In this document: piece by piece, positions 34,922 through 43,371 of the stretch | Layout: every line of letters begins with the position of its first letter | How positions within the stretch are numbered: position 1 is the stretch's first letter | Assembly (NCBI RefSeq): GCF_014196425.1 | Contig: NZ_JACIDR010000007.1 | Coordinates: 62,001 to 126,000, forward strand | Length of the DNA: 64,000 bases | Direction: 5' to 3' | Origin: Hansschlegelia beijingensis | GTDB taxonomy: Bacteria > Pseudomonadota > Alphaproteobacteria > Rhizobiales > Methylopilaceae | Translations under genes and position numbers: made by a program | The notes under the pieces: model-generated | Database searches by the model: none | Told to the model about the DNA's origin: nothing | Seen by the model: only the letters and a program-made list of their open reading frames with translations

Positions 34922-35056
34922 TCAGCCGCGCGTGAAGAACCACGCTCCCAGCGCGACCAGGATCGCGAGCGCGATCCACAGCCTGAGGCCGGCCTGAAAC
35001 AGCACGAAGCGCCTGTGCTCAGGCGGCAGCGGATCCTTCACGGCGGGCTCGGTCAT
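34922..35056 (-). CDS. Small single-pass membrane protein downstream of ubiA
   Basis: 44 residues, too short for routine ORF calling. A soluble start (MTEPAVKDPLPPEHRRF) is followed by one hydrophobic helix (RLWIALAILVALGAWFF) ending TRG, so it is a short membrane-anchored peptide. The ATG at 35056 is only 7 bp after the ubiA stop, on the same strand, which suggests translation in the same message. I do not recognise it. Convergent with the DUF6101 gene, 3 bp apart. Confidence 0.6.
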   Translation of the reverse strand: MTEPAVKDPLPPEHRRFVLFQAGLRLWIALAILVALGAWFFTRG

Positions 35057-35063
35057 GCGGGTC

Positions 35064-35996
35064 TCAGATCCTCAGCAGAGCGTCGGCGCAGAAACCGAGG
35101 AAGACGAGCGCGCCGGCCTCCCGGTTCGACTTGAACAGCATCAGACATAGCGCCGGGTCTTCGATGTCGAGCCGGGCGATCTGCCACGCGCAATGCGCCG
35201 CGAAGCCCAGGACGCCGAGAAAGCTCAGGGCTCCGGCGCCCGCCGCCCATGCGGCGAGCCCCAGCAGCGCCGCCGCGCCCGCATAGAACCCCGTCAGGAT
35301 CGGCCGCGTGCGCGCCCCGAACAGCAGCGCCGTGGAGCCGACGCCGACCAGCGCGTCGTCCTCCTTGTCCTGGTGGGCGTAGATCGTGTCGTAGCCGATG
35401 ATCCACAGGAAGGCGGCCGCGTGCAGCAGCAGTGGCGCGGCGGCGAGGCTCTGGAACGTCGCGCTCCAGCCCATCAGCGCGCCCCAGCCGAAGCACACGC
35501 CGAGCATCGCCTGCGGCCACCAGGTGACGCGCTTCATGAACGGGTAGAGCGCGACCGGCAGCACCGAGCAGAACCCGACCAGGATCGCGAAGGGCGGCAG
35601 CGCGAGCAGCACCGCGAGCCCGACCAGCAGCAGGACGCCGAGAAAGACCGCGGCCGCCTTGGGGGTGATCTGGCCCGACGGCAGCGGGCGGGAGCGGGTG
35701 CGGGCGACCTGCGCGTCGATGTCGCGGTCGACGAGGTCGTTATAGGCGCAGCCCGCGCCGCGCATCGCGACCGAGCCGATCGCGAACAGCGCGAGATGCC
35801 ACGGGTTCGGCCACGGCGCGCCGGAGGCGACGGCCGCGAGCGCGCTCGACCAGGCGCACGGCCAGAACAGCAGCCAGGCCCCGATCGGCCGGTCGGCGCG
35901 CGCCAGCCTCAGATAGGGCCGCCAGGCGGCCGGCGCGCGCCGGTCGACCCAGTTCGCGGGCGGCGCATCGGCGACGGGGGCGTTGATCTGCGACAT
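35064..35996 (-). CDS. ubiA: 4-hydroxybenzoate polyprenyltransferase
   Basis: 310-residue membrane prenyltransferase of ubiquinone synthesis. Both aspartate-rich motifs are present: NDLVDRDIDAQVARTRSRPL and YDTIYAHQDKEDD, binding Mg-prenyl diphosphate, with around eight hydrophobic helices. ATG at 35996. Divergent from rsmE with 146 bp between. Ubiquinone-linked respiration is in line with an aerobic alphaproteobacterium. Confidence 0.95.
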   Translation of the reverse strand: MSQINAPVADAPPANWVDRRAPAAWRPYLRLARADRPIGAWLLFWPCAWSSALAAVASGAPWPNPWHLALFAIGSVAMRGAGCAYNDLVDRDIDAQVARTRSRPLPSGQITPKAAAVFLGVLLLVGLAVLLALPPFAILVGFCSVLPVALYPFMKRVTWWPQAMLGVCFGWGALMGWSATFQSLAAAPLLLHAAAFLWIIGYDTIYAHQDKEDDALVGVGSTALLFGARTRPILTGFYAGAAALLGLAAWAAGAGALSFLGVLGFAAHCAWQIARLDIEDPALCLMLFKSNREAGALVFLGFCADALLRI

Positions 35997-36142
35997 GGAC
36001 GCTCAGCTACCGGATCGTCACAGGCGACGCCATCGCGCCGCGCCGGTCAAGCGCAGCCGGGCGCCGCGACAGGTGGGTCGGGAGACTTGGGCTGCGCCGC
36101 CGGACGGCTTAAGACGGCCGCCGGACCTTCAGGAGCCGGGCA

Positions 36143-36895
36143 TTGGCCGCCTACGACTTCTCCTCCACCCGCCTGTTCGTCGACGCCCCGCTCGCCGAGG
36201 GGGCCGAGCTCGTGCTGGAAGACGCGCAGGCGAACTACGTCCGCAACGTGATGCGGATGGCGGCCGGCGACGGGCTGCTGCTGTTCAACGGGCGCGACGG
36301 CGAATGGGGCGCGCGGATCTCCGACGTGGCCAAGAAGCGCGTCACGCTGGTCGCCGAACGCCGGACCCGGCCGCAGACGCCGGCCGGCAAGCTCCGCTAT
36401 CTGTTCGCGCCGCTCAAGCACGCCCGGCTCGACTACATGGTGCAGAAGGCGGTCGAGATGGGCGCCTCCCGGCTGTCGCCGGTGATCACCCGCCGCACCC
36501 AGGCGAGCCGCGTCAATGTCGAGCGGATGCGCGCCAACGCGGTCGAGGCCGCCGAGCAATGCGGCGTGCTGGCGCTGCCGGAGATCGACGAGCCCGAGCC
36601 GCTGGCGCGCACGCTCGAAAGCTGGCCCGCGGACGCTCCCCTCGCCTTCTGCGACGAGGATTCGGAGGCCCAGGATCCGGTCGCGGCCCTGCGGCCGCTC
36701 GCCGGCCGCCCGATCGCCGTGCTGATCGGCCCCGAGGGCGGTTTCGCCCCCGAGGAGCGGGCCGCGCTGCTGCGCCTGCCGTCCGTGGTCCGGCTGTCGC
36801 TCGGGCCGCGGATCCTGCGCGCCGACACGGCCGCCGTCGCGGCGCTGACGCTCGTGCAGGCCGTGGCCGGAGACTGGCCGGCCGGCCCGGCTTGA
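36143..36895 (+). CDS. rsmE: 16S rRNA m3U1498 methyltransferase RsmE
   Basis: 250-residue SPOUT methyltransferase with an N-terminal PUA-like domain and the C-terminal trefoil-knot region: LIGPEGGFAPEER (about 195-207) and SLGPRILRADTAA, the SAM-binding motifs. Start TTG at 36143 with AGGAG upstream. It methylates N3 of U1498 in the ribosomal decoding region. Housekeeping; adjacent to gshA-region genes as in many Hyphomicrobiales. Confidence 0.95.
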   Translation: MAAYDFSSTRLFVDAPLAEGAELVLEDAQANYVRNVMRMAAGDGLLLFNGRDGEWGARISDVAKKRVTLVAERRTRPQTPAGKLRYLFAPLKHARLDYMVQKAVEMGASRLSPVITRRTQASRVNVERMRANAVEAAEQCGVLALPEIDEPEPLARTLESWPADAPLAFCDEDSEAQDPVAALRPLAGRPIAVLIGPEGGFAPEERAALLRLPSVVRLSLGPRILRADTAAVAALTLVQAVAGDWPAGPA

Positions 36896-37100
36896 CCTTC
36901 TGTTAACCACGCCGGGCCATGGTTCTCCCGGGGCTGGCCGCCGCGCGGGCGCTCCAAGACTGCGTTGCCCAAATGCCGCACCATTGCGGGACTCGGCGAC
37001 ATTTAGCGAACTTGGCGAGCCGGATGGCCCGCTACCGGCGTATAGGCGTAATGGCGCCGTCGACATGCGACGGACTTTCTACGAGTCAGTGCGAACCTCC

Positions 37101-37835
37101 ATGTCGACAGGTTTCTTCTCGCGCAGCGTCGCAACCTCGTTCTCGGTCTGGCTGCGGCGGGCGGCCGTGCTGGCCGTTCCTCTGGTGCTCGCCGCCTGCG
37201 CGGGTTCGAGGCCTCTCCCGCCGGCCGGCGCGACCGACCCGATGGCGTTCGCTCCCGCGCCGGTCCCGACGTCGCCGGCCTTCACGCCGAACATCACCGA
37301 CAACAGCCGTTACGGCGAGGTCGCGGACGAGCCGTTCCCGGTGAAGCCGGTGAACCTCGAGAAGATCGACTCGAGATTCCTGAAGCAGGTCGTCCCGAAC
37401 ACCACGGGCGAGGCGCCGGGCACCATCGTGATCGATCCCCGCGAACGCCACCTCTACCTCGTCCAGGACGACGGCACCGCGATCCGCTACGGCGTCGGCG
37501 TCGGCCGCGAGGGCTTCGCCTGGAGCGGCACCGCCTATATCCGCCGCAAGCTGGAATGGCCCGACTGGCACCCGCCGGCCGAGATGGTCGCCCGCGACCC
37601 GCACGCCCGGCCCTACGCCAACGGCATGCCCGGCGGCCCCGGCAACCCGCTCGGCGCCCGCTCCATGGCGCTGTGGGAAGGCAACCGCGACACGCTGTTC
37701 CGCATCCACGGCACGATCGAGCCCTACTCGATCGGCAAGGCGGTCTCTTCAGGCTGCATCCGGATGCTCAATCAGGACGTGATCGACCTCTACTCGCGCG
37801 TGCCGCTCGGCACCAAGGTGGTCGTCCGGTCCTGA
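37101..37835 (+). CDS. L,D-transpeptidase (YkuD domain) lipoprotein, first of a tandem pair
   Basis: 244 residues. A lipoprotein signal with lipobox LAAC (Cys33) anchors it in the envelope. The catalytic YkuD motif is HGTIEPYSIGK followed by SSGCIRM with the nucleophile Cys at about 219. The enzyme forms 3-3 cross-links in peptidoglycan or attaches proteins to it. ATG at 37101 chosen because it gives a normal lipoprotein signal; the longer ORF from 36984 is leader. A paralog follows 132 bp downstream. Confidence 0.9.
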   Translation: MSTGFFSRSVATSFSVWLRRAAVLAVPLVLAACAGSRPLPPAGATDPMAFAPAPVPTSPAFTPNITDNSRYGEVADEPFPVKPVNLEKIDSRFLKQVVPNTTGEAPGTIVIDPRERHLYLVQDDGTAIRYGVGVGREGFAWSGTAYIRRKLEWPDWHPPAEMVARDPHARPYANGMPGGPGNPLGARSMALWEGNRDTLFRIHGTIEPYSIGKAVSSGCIRMLNQDVIDLYSRVPLGTKVVVRS

Positions 37836-37967
37836 TGCAGGAGTTCGAGCCCGCGCCGGGGGGCGAGCGGGCTCGCGGCGGGTGCGCAAGCGCCCGCCAT
37901 CAGATGGCCGGACCGTCCGGGGGGCGGTCCGGCCATTCGTCTTTTTGATCCAGTGGACGGACCCTGC

Positions 37968-38654
37968 ATGACCGATCGAGACCGCTTCGCGCCAGCGCCC
38001 GCTGGGCTGACCCGCCGCGCCTTCGTGGCCTCGGCCCCGCTCGCGCTTGCGGCCTGCGCCGCCGGGCCGAACATGGACATGGGCGACCTGTTCGCCGGCG
38101 ACAGCGGCTTCGACTATTCGGAGATCTACGGCGCCAAGCCGAACGAGAAGTTCCCGCTGCCGGCGATGAACTGGCGCACGCTGGACCCCTCGGTGCTGCG
38201 CCGCCGCGTCACCGATCCGACCGGCGAGGCGCCCGGCACCATCGTGGTGCGGCCGGCCGAGAAGCACCTCTACTTCGTGCAGGACGGCGGCAAGGCGATC
38301 CGCTACGGCATCGGCGTCGGCCGCGAGGGCTTCGAGTGGAGCGGCCGGGCGACCGTTCAGCGCAAGGCGCAGTGGCCGCGCTGGACGCCGACGCCGGCCA
38401 TGATCCGGCGCAACCCGACGCTCTACGGGCGCTGGGCGGGCGGCATGGACGGCGGCCTGCAGAACCCGCTCGGGGCGCGCGCGCTCTATCTCTACCAGGG
38501 CGGCCGGGACTCCTCCTATCGCATCCACGGCACCAACGAGCCGCGCTCGATCGGCCATGCGATGTCGTCGGGCTGCATCCGCATGTTCAACCACGACATC
38601 ATCGATCTCTACGACCGGGCCGGCGTCGGGACGCGGGTGCTGATCAGGGGCTGA
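37968..38654 (+). CDS. L,D-transpeptidase (YkuD domain) lipoprotein, second of a tandem pair
   Basis: 228 residues and clearly paralogous to the gene upstream (shared VTDPTGEAPGTIVV-type region and GVGREGFEWSG). N-terminus has twin arginines (LTRRAFVASAPLALAAC) with a lipobox Cys30, so it could be exported by Tat or Sec and lipidated. Catalytic motif SSGCIRM with Cys at about 203, and HGTNEPRSIG before it. Same role as its paralog in peptidoglycan cross-linking; the tandem copies probably differ in regulation or partner. Confidence 0.9.
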   Translation: MTDRDRFAPAPAGLTRRAFVASAPLALAACAAGPNMDMGDLFAGDSGFDYSEIYGAKPNEKFPLPAMNWRTLDPSVLRRRVTDPTGEAPGTIVVRPAEKHLYFVQDGGKAIRYGIGVGREGFEWSGRATVQRKAQWPRWTPTPAMIRRNPTLYGRWAGGMDGGLQNPLGARALYLYQGGRDSSYRIHGTNEPRSIGHAMSSGCIRMFNHDIIDLYDRAGVGTRVLIRG

Positions 38655-38780
38655 CGCGAGGCGCGTCGACCGGAGGCCGAAGCCAGGAAGAGCCGGGGCG
38701 CCGAACGCGCGCTCCCGGCCCTACTGGACGGGCGCCCGCCGAGAGCCTAACTGACGGCGCTGTTTATCGCGGGATCCCCG

Positions 38781-40151
38781 ATGGCGCGTGACCTGACCGA
38801 CTCCACTCCGATCGCGTCGCGCGAGGAGCTCGTGGCCTATCTGGAGGCGGGCTGCCGCCCCTCGGCGCAGTTCCGCATCGGCACCGAGCACGAGAAGTTT
38901 CCGTTCCGGCGCGCCGACCTCTCGCCCGTCGCCTATGAGGGGCCGAACGGCATCCGGGCGCTGCTCGACGGCATGCAGTGCCTGCTCGGCTGGGAGCCGA
39001 TCATGGAGGCCGGCCACATCATCGGCCTCTATGACGTCACCGGCGGGGGCGCGATCAGCCTGGAGCCCGGCGGACAGTTCGAGCTCTCCGGGGCGCCGCT
39101 CGAGACGCTGCACCAGACCTGCTCCGAGCTGCACGCCCACTTGGCGCAGGTGCGCGAGATCGCCAACCCGCTCGGGCTCGGCTTCCTCGGGCTCGGCATG
39201 AGCCCGAAGTGGTCGCTGGCCGAGACGCCGGTGATGCCCAAGGGCCGCTACGGCATCATGACCCGCTACATGCCGAAGGTCGGCTCGCGCGGCCTCGACA
39301 TGATGTACCGGACCGCGACCGTGCAGGTGAACCTCGACTTCTCGAGCGAGGCCGACATGGTGCGCAAGATGCGCGTCGGCCTCGCGCTGCAGCCGATCGC
39401 CACCGCGCTGTTCGCGAACTCGCCCTTCACCGACGGCAAGCCGAACGGCTTCCTGTCGGCGCGCTCGGAGATCTGGCGCGACACCGACAACGCCCGCGCC
39501 GGCATGCTGCCCTTCGTGTTCGAGGACGGCATGGGCTTCGAGCGCTACGTCGACTACGCGCTCGACGTGCCGATGTATTTCGTGAAGCGCGGCGACCACT
39601 ATCACGACGTCGCCGGCGCCTCGTTCCGCGACCTGATGGCCGGGCGCCTGCCGCAGCTGCCGGGCGAGCGGGCGACCGTCGCGGACTGGGCCAACCATCT
39701 GTCGACGATCTTCCCCGAAGTCCGGCTGAAGCGCTTCCTGGAGATGCGCGGCGCGGACTCCGGGCCGACCAGCCGGATCTGCGCGCTGCCGGCCTTCTGG
39801 GTCGGGCTGTTCTACCATCAGCCGAGCCTCGACGCGGCGTGGGAGCTGGTGAAGGGCTGGTCGGCGCAGGAGCGCCAGGCGCTGCGCGACGCCGTCCCGG
39901 CGCAGGGGCTGGCGGCCCACATCGGCAACCGCACCGCGCTCGAGGTCGCCCGCGACGCGCTCGCGCTCTCGGAGGCAGGGCTCGCGGCGCGGGCCCGCCG
40001 CAACAGCTTCGGCGACCACGAGGGCATCCATCTCGCCCCGCTGCTGCGGGTGGTCGAGGAGAAGCGCTCGCTCGCCGAGACGCTGCTGCAGAAATACGAG
40101 GGCGACTGGGGCCGCAGCGTCGATCCGGTGTTCGCCGAGTTCGCCTACTAG
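38781..40151 (+). CDS. gshA: Glutamate-cysteine ligase, alphaproteobacterial/plant type
   Basis: 456 residues, GCS2 family; makes gamma-glutamylcysteine, the first step to glutathione. Recognisable segments: RIGTEHEKFPFRRADL near residue 32 (active-site Glu), GGGAISLEPGGQFELSG and MYRTATVQVNLDFSSE. Length and these motifs match the alphaproteobacterial/plant enzyme rather than the E. coli type. Glutathione also supports formaldehyde detoxification in methylotrophs. ATG at 38781. Confidence 0.95.
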   Translation: MARDLTDSTPIASREELVAYLEAGCRPSAQFRIGTEHEKFPFRRADLSPVAYEGPNGIRALLDGMQCLLGWEPIMEAGHIIGLYDVTGGGAISLEPGGQFELSGAPLETLHQTCSELHAHLAQVREIANPLGLGFLGLGMSPKWSLAETPVMPKGRYGIMTRYMPKVGSRGLDMMYRTATVQVNLDFSSEADMVRKMRVGLALQPIATALFANSPFTDGKPNGFLSARSEIWRDTDNARAGMLPFVFEDGMGFERYVDYALDVPMYFVKRGDHYHDVAGASFRDLMAGRLPQLPGERATVADWANHLSTIFPEVRLKRFLEMRGADSGPTSRICALPAFWVGLFYHQPSLDAAWELVKGWSAQERQALRDAVPAQGLAAHIGNRTALEVARDALALSEAGLAARARRNSFGDHEGIHLAPLLRVVEEKRSLAETLLQKYEGDWGRSVDPVFAEFAY

Positions 40152-40160
40152 GGCGCGCGT

Positions 40161-41162
40161 TCAGGCGGCGGCGCAGCGCGCGTCGGTGCAGCGGTTGACC
40201 TCGACCGTGAGGTGGCTGAGCTCCCGCAGGTCGGCGAGCTTGGCCTTGTAGATTTCGGGCTCGCGCGGCTCGTGGGTGACGAGCGCCACGATCGCCGACA
40301 GATGGCCGGGCCCGACGCGCCACAGATGCAGGTCGCAGACCCGGTCGCCGCCGACCTCCAGCCGCTCGCGGATCTTGCGCTCGAGATTCGGATCGGCCGG
40401 CGCGTCGACCAGCGTGGCGGCGGTCTGGCGGGCGAGCGACACCGACCAGGAGGCGATCATGGCCGCGCCGAGCAGGCCGACCGCCGGATCGATCCAGCGC
40501 CACCCCAGCGTCCAGCCGGCGAACAGCGCCGCGATCGCCAGCACCGAGGTCAGCGCGTCGGCCAGCACGTGCAGATAGGCGCCGCGGAGATTGTGGTCCT
40601 CGACCCCGTCGGCCGGCGAATGGTCATGCGGGCGCCCATGCCCATGCTCATGCGCGTGGCCGGCGTGATCATGGCCGTGCGCATGGCCGGCGGACCCGCC
40701 ATGACCCAGCACGAAGGCGCAGACGATGTTCACCAGCAGGCCGAGCACAGCGACGATCATCGCCTCGCGGTACAGCACCTCCTGCGGGCTCGCGATCCGC
40801 AGCAGCGACTCCCAGGCGATCGCGAGCGACACCACCCCGAGCACGATCGCGTTGGCGAAGCCCGCGAGGTCGCCGACCTTGCCGGCGCCCATCGCGAGCC
40901 GCGGGTCGTTCGAGCGCGCGGCGGCGATCCGGTAGGCCAGCGCCGCGACCCCGATCGCGCCAGCGTGGGTCGCCATGTGGAAGCCGTCGGCGAGCAGCGC
41001 CATCGAGCCATAGGCCCAGCCGGCCACGATCTCGACGCCCATCGCGACGGCCGTGACGGTCATCGCGATGCGGGTGCGGCGCGCGTTGCGGGCGTGGTCG
41101 CGACCGAGGAAGCGGTGCTCGTGCTCGAATTGGGCGGCGTGGTCGCCACGTGACCTGTGCAT
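40161..41162 (-). CDS. dmeF: CDF-family metal exporter (DmeF-like)
   Basis: 333-residue cation diffusion facilitator with six predicted helices. Metal-site residues: LLADGFHMATHA in helix 2 and YLHVLADALTSVLA in helix 5. Between the helix 4 and 5 regions lies a strongly His-rich loop (GHAHGHDHAGHAHEHGHG, then HDHS), characteristic of DmeF, which exports Co and Ni (and sometimes Zn, Cd) in rhizobia. The C-terminal cytosolic domain is present. No DmeR-type repressor is adjacent; regulation unclear. Confidence 0.9.
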   Translation of the reverse strand: MHRSRGDHAAQFEHEHRFLGRDHARNARRTRIAMTVTAVAMGVEIVAGWAYGSMALLADGFHMATHAGAIGVAALAYRIAAARSNDPRLAMGAGKVGDLAGFANAIVLGVVSLAIAWESLLRIASPQEVLYREAMIVAVLGLLVNIVCAFVLGHGGSAGHAHGHDHAGHAHEHGHGRPHDHSPADGVEDHNLRGAYLHVLADALTSVLAIAALFAGWTLGWRWIDPAVGLLGAAMIASWSVSLARQTAATLVDAPADPNLERKIRERLEVGGDRVCDLHLWRVGPGHLSAIVALVTHEPREPEIYKAKLADLRELSHLTVEVNRCTDARCAAA

Positions 41163-41223
41163 CTGCGCTGTCTCCTCAGCGGGCTGAGATCGCGACGGAC
41201 CCGCCCGGCTTCAAGCCGGCGGG

Positions 41224-42111
41224 CTATTCGGCGGCTTCGGCCTGCGCCCCGGGCGACATGTTGTCGAGGCTCGCGACGATGTGGTCGGCGAGCGCCTGGG
41301 CGGTCTCGGTGACCGCGCCGGGGTTGCGCAGCAGCGCGATCTTGCAGCTCGGCAGCGCCGGGAAGCCTTCCGCCGTCCCGAGCACCCGCATGCCCGGCCG
41401 CAGCGCGGATTCCGGCACGACCGAGATCGCGAGCCCCGCCAGCACCGCCGCGCCGACCGCCGCGAAATTGCGGCTCGAGTAGAGCACGCGGTGCGGCCGC
41501 TTGATCTCCTGCAGCTTGCCGATCGCGGACTCGCGCCAGACGCAGGCGGCGTGGCTGAGCGCGAGCGGCAGCACGGGCTCCTCATGCGCCACCGAGCGCT
41601 GCGAGGTCACCCACAGCAGCGGCTCCTGGCGGATGACCTCGCCCATCGGCTTGCGGGCCGCATGGGTGATGATCGCGAGGTCGAGCTCGTCGCGGTCGAT
41701 CATCTCGACCAGCTGCACCGAAGGCTCGCAGACCACCGTCACCTCGACCAGCGGGTTGGAGGCCGAGAACCGGGCGAGGATTTCGGGCAGGTAGCGCTCC
41801 GCGTAGTCGTCCGGAAGGCCGAGCCGCACCCGGCCGGTCAGCGCGTCGTCCGCGAAGGCCGAGACCGCCTCGCGCGAGATGTGGATGATGCGCCGGGCGT
41901 AATCCAGCAGACGCTCGCCGTCCTCGGTGAGCCGGACGCCCCGGCCGTCACGCGCGAACAGCGCCCGCCCGACCCGCTCCTCGAGCCGCTTCATCTGCAT
42001 CGAGACCGCGGACTGGGTCTTGAACACCACGTCCGCGGCGCGGGTGAACGAGCCGGTGTCGACGATCGCCACGAAGCTTCGGAGCTGATCGACGTCGAGA
42101 AGCGCGACCAT
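41224..42111 (-). CDS. LysR-type transcriptional regulator
   Basis: 295 residues. The N-terminal winged helix (LRSFVAIVDTGSFTRAADVV, helix-turn-helix with KTQSAVSMQMKRLEERVG) is followed by a LysR substrate-binding domain. The effector is unknown. It is divergent from a small gene at 42220 with a 108-bp AT-richer space in between (near 42140), the usual site for a LysR-regulated promoter. ATG at 42111. Confidence 0.92.
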   Translation of the reverse strand: MVALLDVDQLRSFVAIVDTGSFTRAADVVFKTQSAVSMQMKRLEERVGRALFARDGRGVRLTEDGERLLDYARRIIHISREAVSAFADDALTGRVRLGLPDDYAERYLPEILARFSASNPLVEVTVVCEPSVQLVEMIDRDELDLAIITHAARKPMGEVIRQEPLLWVTSQRSVAHEEPVLPLALSHAACVWRESAIGKLQEIKRPHRVLYSSRNFAAVGAAVLAGLAISVVPESALRPGMRVLGTAEGFPALPSCKIALLRNPGAVTETAQALADHIVASLDNMSPGAQAEAAE

Positions 42112-42219
42112 GGCGGCCCCATCACTCGGAATGATGACCTACATTACTAACATTCGTTTCACTGATCAAACGGCCGGAGCTATCCAGATGCTCCAGGCTG
42201 ATTTGGCAGGGAGGCTCCC

Positions 42220-42414
42220 GTGTCGATCGAACCGCAGGCCGCCGCCCGCTTCGTTCGCGCCGCCGCGGCGGCGCTGCGCGCTCTCGGCGCATCGCTCGGG
42301 CGCCGGAAGCTGGCCGCGGATCCGGACCGCGCGCCGGCCGACGCCGGACCGGCGGGCGCGGCCGCCGAATGGTCGCTCTGGGCCACCCGGAACGGCCGGC
42401 CCGGACGGTTCTAG
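42220..42414 (+). CDS. Small hypothetical protein divergent from the LysR gene
   Basis: 64 residues, Ala/Arg-rich, no recognisable family. Start GTG at 42220 is supported by a strong AGGGAGG site 6 nt upstream. The last TAG is shared with the neighbouring convergent gene (CTAG palindrome at 42411-42414). Its position makes it a candidate LysR target. The high Ala content leaves room for it being a chance ORF, so confidence is moderate. Confidence 0.5.
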   Translation: MSIEPQAAARFVRAAAAALRALGASLGRRKLAADPDRAPADAGPAGAAAEWSLWATRNGRPGRF

Positions 42415-43283
42415 GATTTGTCGGAGCGCTCCTTCGCGCCGAAGAAGGCGTCGAAGATCTGCTCCATGGCGCGCGCGTTCTGCGCCGACAGTTCGCGACC
42501 GGTGGCGACGAGTTCGTCGAAGCCGCCGGGCGCGCTCTCCGCCGGCCGGGGCTCGTCCCCCGCTCCGGCCGGCGGCTCCTTGGTCTTCTCGCGCTCCTCG
42601 GACGGCCTTGCGCCGGCGCCGCCGAACATGCCCTTGAGCATCTCGGCCATCATGTCGCCCATCATCATCGCGCCGGCCTCCTGGGGGCCGCCGCCGCCGG
42701 CCTTGCCGCCCGGCGCGAAGCCGCGCGTCCACTCCTCGAAAGGATTGCCGGGGGCGCCGCCCGCCGGCTTCTGCTGCGCGGCGCCGGAGGCCGCGCGCAT
42801 CGCCTCGCCCCAGAACGCGCCGAACGCGCCCGGCAGGCCGGACGCAGCCCCCGCCCCCATCGAGCCCTGCGCCGCCTTGGCGAAGCCCCCGACCAGAATG
42901 CTCGCCAGCGCCGGCAGCACCTTGCGGATGATCTCCGCCTGGACCCCGGAGGCCGCGGCCGCCTGCGCGGCCACGGCGCGGGACACCTCCTTGGAGCCGA
43001 ACAGCGCGCCGAGCGCCTCCTCGCCCGCGCTGGCGGCGGCCTGATCGAAGGCGCTGGCCTGAGCCTCGAAGGCGCGCGCATAGGTCTCGGTCTGCAGCAG
43101 TTCGGCGAAGCGGCGCGCGGCCTCGTCGTTCTGCGGCTGGCGCTGGAAGCCCTGCGCGAAGGCCGGGGTCAGCGCCGCGACCGCCGCGCGCATCTGCTCC
43201 GGCGAGACGCCATAGGCCCGGGCGAGGTTGTCGAACGCCGCGCCGCCCTGCGCCTGCCGCAACAGCTCGAACATGTTGATCAT
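42411..43283 (-). CDS. DUF937 family protein
   Basis: 290 residues from the ATG at 43283 (MINMFELLRQAQGG). The N-terminal two thirds are helical and Ala/Gln-rich; the C-terminal part is Gly/Pro/Met-rich low complexity with a MMMGDMMAEMLKGMF stretch. DUF937 proteins include granule- or surface-associated proteins of unknown function. In this order relatives are annotated as DUF937 hypotheticals. Convergent with the small gene, sharing a CTAG. Confidence 0.72.
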   Translation of the reverse strand: MINMFELLRQAQGGAAFDNLARAYGVSPEQMRAAVAALTPAFAQGFQRQPQNDEAARRFAELLQTETYARAFEAQASAFDQAAASAGEEALGALFGSKEVSRAVAAQAAAASGVQAEIIRKVLPALASILVGGFAKAAQGSMGAGAASGLPGAFGAFWGEAMRAASGAAQQKPAGGAPGNPFEEWTRGFAPGGKAGGGGPQEAGAMMMGDMMAEMLKGMFGGAGARPSEEREKTKEPPAGAGDEPRPAESAPGGFDELVATGRELSAQNARAMEQIFDAFFGAKERSDKS

Positions 43284-43371
43284 GGCGTCCCCTCCCGGCG
43301 GCGCGCTTCCGGCGCTCGCCCGGGGCAAGACTATGGCGCCCTCCGAAGACGCGCCAATGGCGCGCCCAGGT

